Notes: a model not told the origin generated them from the sequence alone. Counted from the stretch's first letter, positions 34,741 to 44,397 are shown. The stretch: 64,000 nt of DNA from Acetobacterium sp965140355 (GCA_965140355.1 OZ223194.1:1116001-1180000); one strand, 5' to 3'. Translations and numbers: made by a program.

Positions 34741-35853
34741 TTAGTTCTCTTCAGCAATCCGAACGGGAAGGATTAAATAAATAAAATTATCACCCTCAAT
34801 CGGCAACAAAACCCCCGGTCCTACTGAAGTTGTCATATCGATCATGAGTTCATCGCCTTCAATTACCCGTAAGGCTTCAATTAAAAATTTAGAGTTAAAC
34901 GCTATCTTTAATGATTCGCCGCTATTTTCAATTGGAATGACTTCAAAAACATCACCAATATCCGCATTTGAAGTTAAAATCAATTGATCTTGATTAAAAT
35001 CCATTTTAATTAAATTATTTTTGCCTTCGCGGGCCAGCAACGCTGCCCGTTCGCTGCTTTCTAAAAGCAAACGTCGATTGATCTTGACTTGAGTTGCTTT
35101 TTCGATCGGAATGATTTGTTTATAATTAATAAAATCACCTTCCAAAAGACGTGACGTAAACTGGGTATTATCCATTTCAAAAAAGATCTGATTTTTTGAA
35201 AACTTAACTGTTACATCACCACTATAATTTGATAAGACCTTGTTAATTTCCGATAATGATTTTGAGGGAATGATCACACTCAGATCTTCGGTTAAATTAT
35301 TTTTGATTTTACCAGACTTTAGTGCTAAACGATAACCATCCAAAGCAATTAAATTAATATTATCATCATGAAGTTCTATTTTTACCCCAGTTAAAACGGG
35401 AATGTTTTCATTTGTTGCGACCGAAAATAGGGTTCCTTTAATCAATTCTTTTAAAACACTGGCATCAATAGAAAAAATATGATCATCAATTACTTCTGGA
35501 AAAGCAGGAAACTCTTCGGAAGATAGTCCTTTTAACGTAAAATTAGATAATAAACATTCTATTTTAATTTGATGATTTTCATCACTTTCAAAAAATATAT
35601 CAGAACCAGACATTTTACGAATTAGTTCACCAATAATAGAAGACGTTAAAACGATCTCACCTTCTTTTTCAACTTCAGCTGGAATCGTGACTTCAACCCC
35701 AATTTCCAAGTCAGTACTTCTTAATAATAATTTATTATCAGTAGTGCTAAACAGAATTCCTTCTAAAATTGTTAAGGTTGTTTTTGATGAAACTGCTTTT
35801 TGAGCAATCGATAATGCAGCCATTAAACTTTCTTTTGAACAATTAAATTTCAT
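34741..35853 (-). CDS. dnaN: DNA polymerase III beta subunit (sliding clamp)
   Basis: Ring-shaped processivity clamp. 370 residues, with three repeated domains. The N terminus MKFNCSKESLMAALSIAQKA and C terminus YLILPVRI (the conserved LMPxR-like end) are typical. It lies 174 bases after dnaA, the interval holding the unwinding part of the origin. AGGAGCTAT precedes the ATG. Confidence 0.97.
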   Translation of the reverse strand: MKFNCSKESLMAALSIAQKAVSSKTTLTILEGILFSTTDNKLLLRSTDLEIGVEVTIPAEVEKEGEIVLTSSIIGELIRKMSGSDIFFESDENHQIKIECLLSNFTLKGLSSEEFPAFPEVIDDHIFSIDASVLKELIKGTLFSVATNENIPVLTGVKIELHDDNINLIALDGYRLALKSGKIKNNLTEDLSVIIPSKSLSEINKVLSNYSGDVTVKFSKNQIFFEMDNTQFTSRLLEGDFINYKQIIPIEKATQVKINRRLLLESSERAALLAREGKNNLIKMDFNQDQLILTSNADIGDVFEVIPIENSGESLKIAFNSKFLIEALRVIEGDELMIDMTTSVGPGVLLPIEGDNFIYLILPVRIAEEN

Positions 35854-35859
35854 AAATAA

Positions 35860-35995
35860 TAGCTCCTTTTTATATATAAATATATATATTAAATAATAGT
35901 ATTAGTAGTAGGGGATGTGGACAATGTTAATAACTCTTCAAAGGCGTTGATAGAGTAAAAAAGTTATAAATTTTTAGGGTATAATTTGTGGATAA
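35860..35995. other. Origin unwinding region (DnaA boxes, DnaA-trio, AT-rich element)
   Basis: Between dnaA and dnaN. From the dnaA side: a perfect DnaA box TGTGGATAA (35987-35995), an 8/9 box TGTGGACAA (35916-35924), a short GC run GGGG (35911-35914), DnaA-trios TAG-TAT-TAG-TAG-TAG (35897-35911), then an AT-only stretch of TATA repeats to about 35866. This is the box - GC - trio - DUE order defined in B. subtilis as the basal unwinding system, in the same orientation relative to dnaN. Confidence 0.8.
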
Positions 35996-36027
35996 CTTAA
36001 ACAAACAACGGTCAAAGATGTGCATAG

Positions 36028-37383
36028 TTATTTTCCGTTAATTTCACGTTCGATTCTGAGAATAAGATTTTTAAAATCGGTGTTGGTGGTCATTTCTTCA
36101 GCGATTTTTTGACAAGCATGAATGACGGTAGAATGATCACGACCACCAAATTCATCACCAATTTTAGGAAGTGATAAATCAGTTATCTCACGCGTGATAT
36201 ACATAGCCACTTGTCGGGGGAGTGAAATGGAGCGGGTTCTTTTTTTTGAATCAATGTCTTCAACGGTGATATTAAAGTATTTAGCAGTAACTTCCTTGAT
36301 GTATTCACTAGTGATAACAATATCGTCTTTTTTTCGGAAGATGTCTTTAAGAGCATTTTTAGATGAATCCAGATTAATCGGTGAATTATGCAGTTTTGAA
36401 TAAGCAAATACCGTTGTTAGTGCACCTTCAAGTTCTCTAATATTGGAATGAATACTATCGGCGATAAAGCTTAAGACTTCATTAGGAATTTCGTCACTAA
36501 ATGATTCTGCTTTTTTTCGGAGGATCGCAATTCTGGTTTCAAAATTGGGGGCGTAAATATCAGTGATTAAGCCACTTTCGAAACGGGAACGCAATCTTTC
36601 TTCTAAAGTTGGTATTTCTTTGGGAGGCCGGTCGCTACTAATGACAATTTGTTTATTTTCCTGGTGAAGGGTATTAAAGGTGTGGAAAAATTCTTCCTGA
36701 GTTCCTTCCTTTTTAGCTAAAAATTGAATATCATCAATTAAGAGAATATCGGCACTGCGGTATTTATTGCGAAAAGAAATATTTGTTTTATTTTGAATCG
36801 CATCAATAAAGTCATTGGTGAATTTTTCACAGGAAACATAAACAACTTTTTTATGGGGGGCATAGGATAAAATATAATGTCCAATGGCTTGCATCAGGTG
36901 CGTTTTTCCTAAACCGACGCCACCATAAATAAAAAGTGGGTTATAGCGTTCGGATGGCGCTTCAGAAACGGCGACACATGCAGCATGGGCAAAACGATTG
37001 TTTTCGCCAATAACAAAACTATCGAATGTATATTTGGGGTTCATTGAATTATTTTGATAATTTGATATTTTTTCATCGACATTTGTTATTGATACGTTAG
37101 GAGAATCGGCATTTTGAGCGATCATTGCGTCTTCTTCTTTTAAAACTATTTTAACTTGACCGGTTTTTCCGGTGACTTCGGCTAAAGCATTGGTAATTAA
37201 AGGAATATGCCGGCTTTCTAAAATTCCTTTTTCGAATTCATTTTCAGATAAGAAATAATAAGTGTTATTAACGTAGTTTATGGGTTTTATTTTTAAAAAC
37301 CAGGTATTAAAACTAGTTGGGCTAATGTCTGGTTTAATAATTTCAAGTGCGGCATCCCATATTTTTTTAAAGGAAGTGTCCAT
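36028..37383 (-). CDS. dnaA: Chromosomal replication initiator protein DnaA
   Basis: Initiator ATPase. I use ATG 37383 (MDTSFKKIWDAAL), with GGAGG nine bases upstream; a TTG five codons earlier overlaps that site. 451 residues. Domain I is at about 1-80, then a linker, then the AAA+ domain with Walker A GGVGLGKTHL at about residue 150 and Walker B ILLIDDIQFL. Domain IV carries the DNA-recognition signature GGRDHSTVIHACQKI near the C terminus. DnaA boxes flank the gene on both sides. Confidence 0.98.
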   Translation of the reverse strand: MDTSFKKIWDAALEIIKPDISPTSFNTWFLKIKPINYVNNTYYFLSENEFEKGILESRHIPLITNALAEVTGKTGQVKIVLKEEDAMIAQNADSPNVSITNVDEKISNYQNNSMNPKYTFDSFVIGENNRFAHAACVAVSEAPSERYNPLFIYGGVGLGKTHLMQAIGHYILSYAPHKKVVYVSCEKFTNDFIDAIQNKTNISFRNKYRSADILLIDDIQFLAKKEGTQEEFFHTFNTLHQENKQIVISSDRPPKEIPTLEERLRSRFESGLITDIYAPNFETRIAILRKKAESFSDEIPNEVLSFIADSIHSNIRELEGALTTVFAYSKLHNSPINLDSSKNALKDIFRKKDDIVITSEYIKEVTAKYFNITVEDIDSKKRTRSISLPRQVAMYITREITDLSLPKIGDEFGGRDHSTVIHACQKIAEEMTTNTDFKNLILRIEREINGK

Positions 37384-37680
37384 TAAATGAACCTCCAATT
37401 TCTAATAAATTTAAGTTGTGTTGTTGTGGATAAAGGTTTAACTTATCCACAGAGAATCTATTTTAATGTGAATAGCCAAATAAATCAAGTAATTTATGAG
37501 AATAAATGTTGATAACTTAAAAAAACATTACCAGGTAAAAAAGATGAAAAAATCAGAAATGTTGAAAAATGTCGACAAGTTATCCCCAATTAATCCACAA
37601 TCTTGGTTATTATGTGGATTAATTGGATAAAAATCAAAAACTTATCCACAATTTTGTTAATAGTGTTAGTATAGCAAATT
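37384..37680. other. Replication origin, upstream DnaA-box cluster (oriC)
   Basis: Three perfect DnaA boxes: TGTGGATAA at 37425-37433, TTATCCACA at 37443-37451 and TTATCCACA at 37642-37650. One-mismatch boxes lie at 37507-37515, 37580-37588, 37591-37599 and 37613-37621. The region is AT-rich and noncoding and separates the divergent dnaA and rpmH units. It also must hold the dnaA promoter, which I could not pin down. Confidence 0.9.
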
Positions 37681-37751
37681 ACGAGAAGGCATTCAATATA
37701 ATTTAAATAAACATAATACTTGCGAAATCGTATTATATCTGATAATATAAC

Positions 37752-37780
37752 TTGACATAAAATAAGCGGGATTATATAAT
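37752..37780 (+). promoter_or_regulatory. Promoter of the rpmH-rnpA operon
   Basis: TTGACA (37752-37757), 17 bases, TATAAT (37775-37780): a perfect consensus, 67 bases before the rpmH start. Confidence 0.85.
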
Positions 37781-37846
37781 TTTAGGGTAAAAGTCTTATT
37801 AGCTTATAAACAAATGAATATAAAGAATTAGTCAGGGGGTGTCGAA

Positions 37847-37981
37847 GTGAAAAGAACTTATCAACCAAAAGTTAGACAACGAAAAAAAGAACATGGTTTC
37901 AGAAAAAGAATGTCTGCCAAAAGCGGTCGGCTTATTTTGAAAAAGAGAAGACAAAAAGGAAGAGAAAAATTATCAGCATAA
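37847..37981 (+). CDS. rpmH: 50S ribosomal protein L34
   Basis: 44 residues from GTG 37847 with AGGGGGTG upstream. Very basic, with the conserved KRTYQPKVRQRKKEHGFRKR opening, then MSAKSGRLILKKRRQKGR. Component of the large ribosomal subunit. It is the first gene of the classical rpmH-rnpA-yidD-yidC-jag order. Confidence 0.97.
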   Translation: MKRTYQPKVRQRKKEHGFRKRMSAKSGRLILKKRRQKGREKLSA

Positions 37982-37990
37982 TCCTTTGTA

Positions 37991-38018
37991 GACCGTTTTT
38001 CAAAAGCGGTCTTTTGTT
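37991..38018 (+). terminator. Hairpin between rpmH and rnpA
   Basis: GACCG and CGGTC close a T/A-paired stem, followed by TTTTGTTT. It would reduce read-through so that L34 is made in excess over RNase P protein. It is ten bases after the rpmH stop. Confidence 0.55.
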
Positions 38019-38042
38019 TAATAAAAATTAAGGAGAATTCCT

Positions 38043-38384
38043 TTGGTAAAAATAGAGTCCCTAAGTAAAGAAAATGAATTTAAACGGGTTTTTAAAGCTG
38101 GGGATGTATTTGGAAATAGGGTATTCGTTTTCTATTTTTTAAAAAATAATAAAAAAGAAAATCGTTTAGGGATCATTGTCAGCAAAAAAGTTTCTAAAAA
38201 AGCTGTTGTTAGAAACAAAGTTAAAAGAAGAATAAAAGAAGCATATCGTCATAATGAAGATTCTTTTACAAAAGGGTATGATATTATTCTAATTGCTAAA
38301 GGATCGATTAAAGATGTACCTTTTAGCAGTTTAGAAAAATCGTTGAAACATTTGTTTTATAAGAAAAATCTCATGAGGCCATAG
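38043..38384 (+). CDS. rnpA: Ribonuclease P protein component
   Basis: 113 residues from TTG 38043 with AAGGAG upstream. Helps RNase P RNA mature tRNA 5' ends. The RNR motif is visible as KKAVVRNKVKRRIKEAYR (in part KAVVRNKVKRRIKEA). The gene ends one base before yidD. Confidence 0.95.
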   Translation: MVKIESLSKENEFKRVFKAGDVFGNRVFVFYFLKNNKKENRLGIIVSKKVSKKAVVRNKVKRRIKEAYRHNEDSFTKGYDIILIAKGSIKDVPFSSLEKSLKHLFYKKNLMRP

Positions 38385-38385
38385 G

Positions 38386-38598
38386 ATGCTTAAGAAATTT
38401 CTAGTTTTACTGATAAGAGGATATCAGAAATTTATTTCACCTCTTTTGGGAAATAATTGTCGTTTCAGTCCCACTTGTTCAGAATATTTTATTATGGCCG
38501 TTGAAAAATATGGTATAATAAAGGGAAGCTATTTGGGTGGAAAACGCATTCTCAGATGCCATCCTTTTAATCCCGGGGGATATGATCCCCTTCCCTGA
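38386..38598 (+). CDS. yidD: Membrane protein insertion efficiency factor YidD
   Basis: 70 residues. Family signature: IRGYQKFISPLLGNNCRFSP (exact piece), then TCSEYFIMAVEKYG and a CHPFNPGGYDPLP end. Supports YidC/Sec membrane insertion. It directly follows rnpA and precedes yidC. Confidence 0.95.
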   Translation: MLKKFLVLLIRGYQKFISPLLGNNCRFSPTCSEYFIMAVEKYGIIKGSYLGGKRILRCHPFNPGGYDPLP

Positions 38599-38634
38599 TA
38601 ATTTTTAGGGAGAAAAATATTAAGGAGTTAAAGA

Positions 38635-39591
38635 ATGGATTTTTTATACCAGATCTTTGGTTGGGTGCTTTTTCAAATTTTCAATATTATTGGAAGTTAT
38701 GGATGGGCGATCATCATATTTACAATATTAATGAAGGTATTATTACTACCACTTAATATTAAACAAACAAAATCAATGAAGGATATGCAACGCCTTCAGC
38801 CAGAATTACAGAAACTTAATAAAAAATATAAAAATAACAAAGAGAAATTAAATGAAGAAACGCTAAAGCTGTATAAAACGTTTAAAGTAAACCCGGCTGG
38901 CGGTTGTTTACCAATTTTATTACAATTTCCAATTTTGATTGGTTTATATGGAACCTTGAGAGCACCGGATGTGTGGGTTTTTAATGGGACGATGGGATCA
39001 ATTGATATGTCTTTTTTATGGATGAACAGTTTAAGTAATCCCGATCCATATTATATCTTGCCAATATTAGCGGCGTTATTTACATTTATTACGCAGAAAT
39101 TTACAATGGCATCGTCAACAATGAATCCAGATGATCCCAATGCTAAAACTCAAAAAATTATGCTTTATGCAATGCCGCTTATGATTGGGTATATTTCGAT
39201 TTCGATGCCGGCAGGGGTTGCTCTTTATTGGGTTGTTCAAAACGTCTTTACTTTTGTCCAGCAATTTATTATGATGCGCATACCAGAACCAGATTATTCC
39301 ATTGAAGAAGCTGAACGTCGGGTTCAGGAAGCAGAAGCTGAAAGAAAAGCTGATTTAGCAGCTAAGCGGGCTGCGGCAAATCCCAATGCTCAAAAAGACA
39401 ATAAAAAAAATAATCATGGGGAACCAAAGAAGCCATTAACACGGCCAGCTTCTAATAAAAAAATACAAAGTTCAAAAGCTTATCAGCCACCGGCTGAGCA
39501 ACGAAAAAAACCGTCAGTTGAAATTCCTGAGCGCGATGAAACTCAGGAAGAAGCCTATCAAAAAGCCAAGGAACGTTATGATAACAAATAA
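38635..39591 (+). CDS. yidC: Membrane protein insertase YidC/OxaI (SpoIIIJ type)
   Basis: 318 residues. Unlike the lipoprotein SpoIIIJ it starts with a plain membrane helix and shows no lipobox. Five transmembrane segments and the core blocks MKVLLLPLNIKQTKSMKDMQ, NPAGGCLPILLQFPILIGLY and PAGVALYWVVQNVFTFVQQF are present. The cytoplasmic tail is long, very charged and repeats Lys/Glu/Gln, as expected for ribosome contact. Confidence 0.95.
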   Translation: MDFLYQIFGWVLFQIFNIIGSYGWAIIIFTILMKVLLLPLNIKQTKSMKDMQRLQPELQKLNKKYKNNKEKLNEETLKLYKTFKVNPAGGCLPILLQFPILIGLYGTLRAPDVWVFNGTMGSIDMSFLWMNSLSNPDPYYILPILAALFTFITQKFTMASSTMNPDDPNAKTQKIMLYAMPLMIGYISISMPAGVALYWVVQNVFTFVQQFIMMRIPEPDYSIEEAERRVQEAEAERKADLAAKRAAANPNAQKDNKKNNHGEPKKPLTRPASNKKIQSSKAYQPPAEQRKKPSVEIPERDETQEEAYQKAKERYDNK

Positions 39592-39621
39592 AATGATGAC
39601 TGAAAGCTAAGGAGAGGGAAA

Positions 39622-40251
39622 ATGAATAAGACAGTAACGGGGACTGGTAAAACCGTAGAAGATGCTATTAATCATGGGTTGCAACAACTTGGAGTGACAA
39701 AAGAACAAGTTGAAACAAATGTATTGCAAGTACCAGACAGTGGTTTAATGAAAATATTTGGAAAAAAAGAAGCAATTGTTGAGGTTTCACTTATAAATAA
39801 TCCTGAACAGCGCGCTCTTGATTTTTTAAATGATGTCCTTCAGGCCATGAAAATCAACTGTAAAATTAAAACCCGTCTTGAAGATAAAATATTATTCATT
39901 AATCTGGAAGGTAAGGATATGGGTGTTCTTATTGGACGGCGCGGCCAAACGCTGGATTCTCTTCAATATTTAATCAGTTTAGTTATCAATCGACAACATG
40001 ATGAATATGTCCGGGTCATTTTGGATACCGAAAATTATCGGGCTAAAAGGGAAAAAACACTCGAAGATTTAGGTGAAAAAATGGCTAATAAGGCTGTTTA
40101 TTATCAGAAAAAAATGTTACTTGAACCGATGAATCCATCGGAACGACGTGTTATCCATGCAAAACTTCAAAATCATGATAAGGTTTTTACCTTTAGTGAA
40201 GGCGAAGAACCTTATCGGCGGGTAGTCATTCAATTAAAAGATAAGAATTAA
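39622..40251 (+). CDS. jag: RNA-binding protein Jag/KhpB
   Basis: 209 residues with the three Jag parts: an N-terminal Jag domain (TGTGKTVEDAINHGLQQLGV), a KH domain with GKDMGVLIGRRGQTLDSLQ at about residue 98, and an R3H domain ending in PMNPSERRVIHAKLQNH. Binds RNA and links to cell division and envelope control in Firmicutes. Follows yidC by 30 bases with GGAGAGGG upstream. Confidence 0.93.
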   Translation: MNKTVTGTGKTVEDAINHGLQQLGVTKEQVETNVLQVPDSGLMKIFGKKEAIVEVSLINNPEQRALDFLNDVLQAMKINCKIKTRLEDKILFINLEGKDMGVLIGRRGQTLDSLQYLISLVINRQHDEYVRVILDTENYRAKREKTLEDLGEKMANKAVYYQKKMLLEPMNPSERRVIHAKLQNHDKVFTFSEGEEPYRRVVIQLKDKN

Positions 40252-40265
40252 AAAGAATAAACCCA

Positions 40266-40316
40266 AAAAGCACTTTACAAATTGACTTAAAAGTTAATTG
40301 TAAAGTGCTTTTTTAG
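40266..40316 (+). terminator. Intrinsic terminator after jag
   Basis: AAAAAGCACTTTACAA and TTGTAAAGTGCTTTTTT form a long near-perfect stem with an AT-rich loop, 14 bases after the jag stop. Confidence 0.9.
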
Positions 40317-40392
40317 GTGGAAGCCTTGTTATTATTAGCGTTTTATTATATTATAAGAGATTAGGAAACGATTATTGAGTCAGGAGAATAAA

Positions 40393-41771
40393 TTGAACGT
40401 TTTATTACAAAATGAAGATACAATTGCGGCAGTAGCCACTGGTATGGGTGGAGCCGGAATCGGAATTATCCGAATTAGTGGAAATAATGCTATTGAAATA
40501 GGGAATCGTATTTTTGTCAATCCCAGCGAAAAAAAATTGATAACAGCTAAAAGTCACGAATTAATTTATGGTCACATTATTGATCCTATGACAAAAAAGG
40601 ATATAGATGAAGTGCTTATTTCAAAAATGAAGGCACCGCATTCATACACCGCAGAGGATGTTGTTGAAATTAATTGTCATGGTGGCATTGTGTCATTGCG
40701 CAAGATCTTAAAATTAGTGATTCAATCAGGCGCTCGCTTGGCTGAACCGGGAGAATTTACCAAACGGGCTTTTTTAAACGGTCGCATCGACTTGACTCAA
40801 GCCGAAGCGGTAATTGATATTATTAATGCCAAAACGGAAAAAAGTCTGGAAAGTTCAATGGCTCAATTAGAAGGAAAACTGTCTCAGAAATTAGAAGCAT
40901 TGGATGTTATTTTGATTGAAATTTTATCGCACATGGAAGTTAATATCGATTATCCGGAATATGATATTGAAGAAATTTCATTTAGTTTTGTGAATCAACA
41001 AATTAAAACGATTATTAACAAGATTGAAGAAATTCTGGTCGTCGCGGAAACCGGAAAAATTTATAGAGAAGGAATTACCACGGCAATTTTAGGGGAACCA
41101 AATGTCGGCAAGTCTTCTTTATTAAATAATCTTTTAATGGAAAAAAAAGCAATTGTTACCGATATTCCCGGAACCACCCGTGATACAATCGAAGAATATA
41201 TTAATATTGAAGGGGTACCGTTTAAAATAATCGATACTGCCGGGATTAGAAAAACGGATAATCTGGTTGAAAAAATTGGGGTTGAGAAATCTCGAGCTCT
41301 TTTAGATCAAACTAATCTGGTGATTTTCATGCGCGATATTTCGAAGGAACTGTCTGATGAAGAGATAGAACTGCTTGAATTATTAAAAAATAAACGGACA
41401 ATATATGTGGCAAATAAAACCGATGTCATTTCTGATGCTAAAACAGCAATTAAAGAGCCCTGGATACCGATGTCTTTAATTGAAGATGAAGGGATCGAAA
41501 TGCTCAAAAAGGAAATGCTCAAAATGGTTTTTGATGGAACCGTTAACCAGGATGCCGATTATCTTATTACAAATGCACGACAGATCCAATTACTGGAAGC
41601 TACAAAAAATAGCTTGGAAAATGCCATTAATACAATGGCAAGTCAAATGCCGATCGAATTAGTCAGTATTGATGTGATGGAAGCGTTGGAGAATCTTCGT
41701 GGAATCACCGGCAAAGCAATTGGAATGGATATTATAGATCAGATTTTTAAAATTTCTGTATTGGAAAGTAG
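40393..41771 (+). CDS. mnmE: tRNA modification GTPase MnmE, frameshifted before its C-terminal Cys motif
   Basis: Makes the 5-substituent of wobble uridine with MnmG. Start is TTG 40393, with AGGAG six bases upstream. The G domain shows GEPNVGKSS, DIPGTTRDT, DTAG and NKTD. The family ends with the essential Cys motif FCIGK. Here the frame reads IIDQIFKISVLESRG and runs on to 41874 over mnmG, but the -1 frame at that spot reads F-C-I-G-K-stop, ending at 41771. One base is missing from the A run at 41749-41752. This is either a sequencing or assembly error or a real lesion. Confidence 0.9.
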
Positions 41772-41780
41772 AGGAAATAA

Positions 41781-43673
41781 ATGGGATACCCAGGAGGAGA
41801 TTACGACATTGTCGTTGTTGGTGCCGGTCATGCGGGAGCAGAGGCCGCGCTGGCCGGTGCTCGGAGCGGATTAAAGACACTTTTATTAACGATCAATTTG
41901 GATTCGGTGGCAATGATGCCTTGTAATCCATCAATTGGCGGAACGGGAAAAGGACATTTAGTCCGGGAAATTGATGCCCTTGGTGGTGAAATGGGAAAAA
42001 ACATCGATGCAACGATGATTCAATGTAAGATGTTAAATACCGCTAAAGGTCCGGCGGTGCATTCTTTACGGGCGCAAGCTGATAAAAAAGCCTATCAGTT
42101 TAGAATGAAGGAAGTTATTGAAAAACAAGAAAATTTGTTATTAAAACAGCAGGAAGTAACCGAAATTATTGTAGAAGATGGCAGAATAACCGGGGTAAAA
42201 GTGAATACCGGTGCCGTTTATACTTGTAAGGTAGCGATTATTTGTAGTGGAACGTATTTAAAAGGCCGGATTATTATTGGTGACGTTCAGTATGACGGCG
42301 GACCGAATGGTTTGTTTCCGGCCATGTATTTATCCGCTAGTTTAGAGCAAAATGGCATCGCGCTACAACGTTTTAAAACCGGAACACCGGCGCGAGTTGA
42401 TGCTAAAACGCTGAATTATAGCAAAATGATTATCCAGGAAGGCGATGAACAAATTGTGCCTTTTTCGTTTGATACCGATAAAATCGAAATTGAACAGGTC
42501 CCTTGTTATCTAACCTATACAAATCCGGAAACACATCAAATTATTAATAATAATATTGAACGTTCGCCGCTTTATACCGGGGATGTGGTGGGAATCGGAC
42601 CCCGTTATTGTCCTTCAATTGAAACTAAAGTCATGCGCTTTCATGATAAAGAACGTCATCAAATTTTTATGGAACCGGAAGGTTTAAATACCAATGAGAT
42701 TTATGTCCAGGGAATGTCTTCATGTTTGCCGGAAGATGTCCAAATCGCCTTATACCGCACGGTTCCGGGGATGGAAAACGTCGAATTTATGCGTTCAGCT
42801 TATGCGATTGAATATGATTGTATTCATCCCACCCGTTTAAAAGCTTCACTGGAATCAAAGGACGTTAAAGGACTTTTTTTTGCCGGTCAGATTAACGGGA
42901 CTTCTGGATATGAAGAAGCGGCGGCGCAGGGATTAATTGCCGGAATTAATGCGGGTCTTTTCATTCGCGGGGAACAGCCGATAATCATCGATCGATCGCA
43001 GGGCTATATCGGAGTTTTAATTGACGATATTATTACCAAAGGTATTGATGAACCATATCGGATGATGACCTCGCGAGCCGAATATCGTTTATTGCTGCGA
43101 CAGGATAATGCTGATCTGCGTTTGACGGATATCGGCTACCAGGTTGGGCTGATTAGCGAAGAACGCTATCAGCGTTTTTTAGCAAAAAAAGAAATGATTG
43201 TCAATGAAATAAACCGCTTAAATCAGGTTATTGTTAAACCGAATGCCGAAAATAATAAAATCTTAGAAGCTTTGGGAAGTTCGGCATTATTACATGGTTT
43301 GGCACTTGGGGAGTTAATTAAACGGCCAGAAGTTAAATATTCACAGACGCATGTATTTGATCCGATGCGTCCTGAACTTCATTGGAGCGTAGTGGAACAA
43401 GTGGAAGTGCAAATTAAATATGAAGGTTATATTAAAAAACAATTGCAACAAGTTGAGCAATTTAAAAAATTAGAGCACAAAATGATTCCTCAAAATATTG
43501 ATTATCAAGAAATTGGGGGATTACGAATCGAAGCAGCAGAAAAATTGCAAGAGATAAAACCCCATTCAATTGGACAGGCTTCTCGTATTGCCGGGGTTTC
43601 GCCAGCGGATATTTCAGTTTTATTAATTGCCCTGGAACAACGGCGCAGAAGTTTTGAAAAAGGTGCTCATTAA
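41781..43673 (+). CDS. mnmG: tRNA uridine-5-carboxymethylaminomethyl modification enzyme MnmG
   Basis: FAD partner of MnmE. 630 residues. FAD motif DIVVVGAGHAGAEAALAGAR near the N terminus, then the GIDA signatures PCNPSIGGTGKGHLVREIDALGG (part: NPSIGGTGKGHLVREID) and YDGGPNGLFPAMYL-like GGPNGL. The catalytic Cys regions and the C-terminal helical domain (TSRAEYRLLLRQDNADLRL) are intact. GAGGAAATAA precedes the ATG. Confidence 0.97.
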   Translation: MGYPGGDYDIVVVGAGHAGAEAALAGARSGLKTLLLTINLDSVAMMPCNPSIGGTGKGHLVREIDALGGEMGKNIDATMIQCKMLNTAKGPAVHSLRAQADKKAYQFRMKEVIEKQENLLLKQQEVTEIIVEDGRITGVKVNTGAVYTCKVAIICSGTYLKGRIIIGDVQYDGGPNGLFPAMYLSASLEQNGIALQRFKTGTPARVDAKTLNYSKMIIQEGDEQIVPFSFDTDKIEIEQVPCYLTYTNPETHQIINNNIERSPLYTGDVVGIGPRYCPSIETKVMRFHDKERHQIFMEPEGLNTNEIYVQGMSSCLPEDVQIALYRTVPGMENVEFMRSAYAIEYDCIHPTRLKASLESKDVKGLFFAGQINGTSGYEEAAAQGLIAGINAGLFIRGEQPIIIDRSQGYIGVLIDDIITKGIDEPYRMMTSRAEYRLLLRQDNADLRLTDIGYQVGLISEERYQRFLAKKEMIVNEINRLNQVIVKPNAENNKILEALGSSALLHGLALGELIKRPEVKYSQTHVFDPMRPELHWSVVEQVEVQIKYEGYIKKQLQQVEQFKKLEHKMIPQNIDYQEIGGLRIEAAEKLQEIKPHSIGQASRIAGVSPADISVLLIALEQRRRSFEKGAH

Positions 43674-43674
43674 A

Positions 43675-44397
43675 ATGAATAATAAAATAGAACGATTAAT
43701 TGAGTTAGGAAACCAAGCTGGAATTGATATTACGGTAAATCAAAGCGGATTGTTAATTAGCTACATGGAACGATTGCTGGAAATGAATAAAAAAATTAAT
43801 CTCACTCGAATCACCGATGAAGAAGAGTTTATTAAGTTACATCTTCTCGATTCTTTGACGTTACTGAAGTTGATTGAAAACAAAAATGCAACAATTCTAG
43901 ATGTTGGAACGGGGGGCGGATTTCCCGGAATTCCTTTGGCCATTTTACTTGAGAACGCGGAAATAACGCTCATGGATTCGACCCAAAAGAAACTAAAAGT
44001 GGTGCAATCGCTGGCAGCAGAATTAAAAATAAATAATGTAAAAATTCTTCACGGCCGTGCTGAAGAACTGGGACAAGATGATAGTTACCGCGAAAAATAT
44101 CAAATTGTTACTTCGCGGGCGGTGGCCAATCTTACTCTTTTATCAGAATATTGTTTGCCGCTTACACAAGTGGGCGGACATTTTTTATCGATGAAAGGTC
44201 GGGATTATCAGGAGGAATTGTTAGCGGCGGAAAAACCAATTGATGTTTTGGGGGCAAAATTACTTAAAGTTGAGCCGGGTTTATTACTGCAAAACGATTA
44301 TCTTCATGTTATAATAAATATAAAAAAAACAAGCGCAACACCCAAACAATTTCCAAGACTCAATGGAAGAATCAAAAAAGAAGCATTCCCGCGTTAG
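43675..44397 (+). CDS. rsmG: 16S rRNA (guanine527-N7)-methyltransferase RsmG
   Basis: 240 residues from ATG 43675 (MNNKIERLIELGNQAG), right after the mnmG stop; AAGGTG upstream is weak. A longer frame only overlaps mnmG. SAM motif ILDVGTGGGFPGIPLAI, family block KINLTRITDEEEFIKLHLLDSL (part: INLTRITDEEEFIKLHLLDS) and VTSRAVANLTLLSEYCLPL are present. Methylates G527 in the 530 loop. Confidence 0.96.
   Translation: MNNKIERLIELGNQAGIDITVNQSGLLISYMERLLEMNKKINLTRITDEEEFIKLHLLDSLTLLKLIENKNATILDVGTGGGFPGIPLAILLENAEITLMDSTQKKLKVVQSLAAELKINNVKILHGRAEELGQDDSYREKYQIVTSRAVANLTLLSEYCLPLTQVGGHFLSMKGRDYQEELLAAEKPIDVLGAKLLKVEPGLLLQNDYLHVIINIKKTSATPKQFPRLNGRIKKEAFPR

Noticed and set aside
37399..37440. A defined dnaA promoter
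   Set aside because: Several TATA-like runs exist but none is 16-18 bases from a credible -35 on the minus strand.
41741..41775. Programmed ribosomal -1 frameshifting to produce the MnmE FCIGK tail
   Set aside because: The T5-A4 run does not form a proper slippery heptamer in frame. Shifting on TTT would give an immediate TAA, and no stimulatory structure was apparent.
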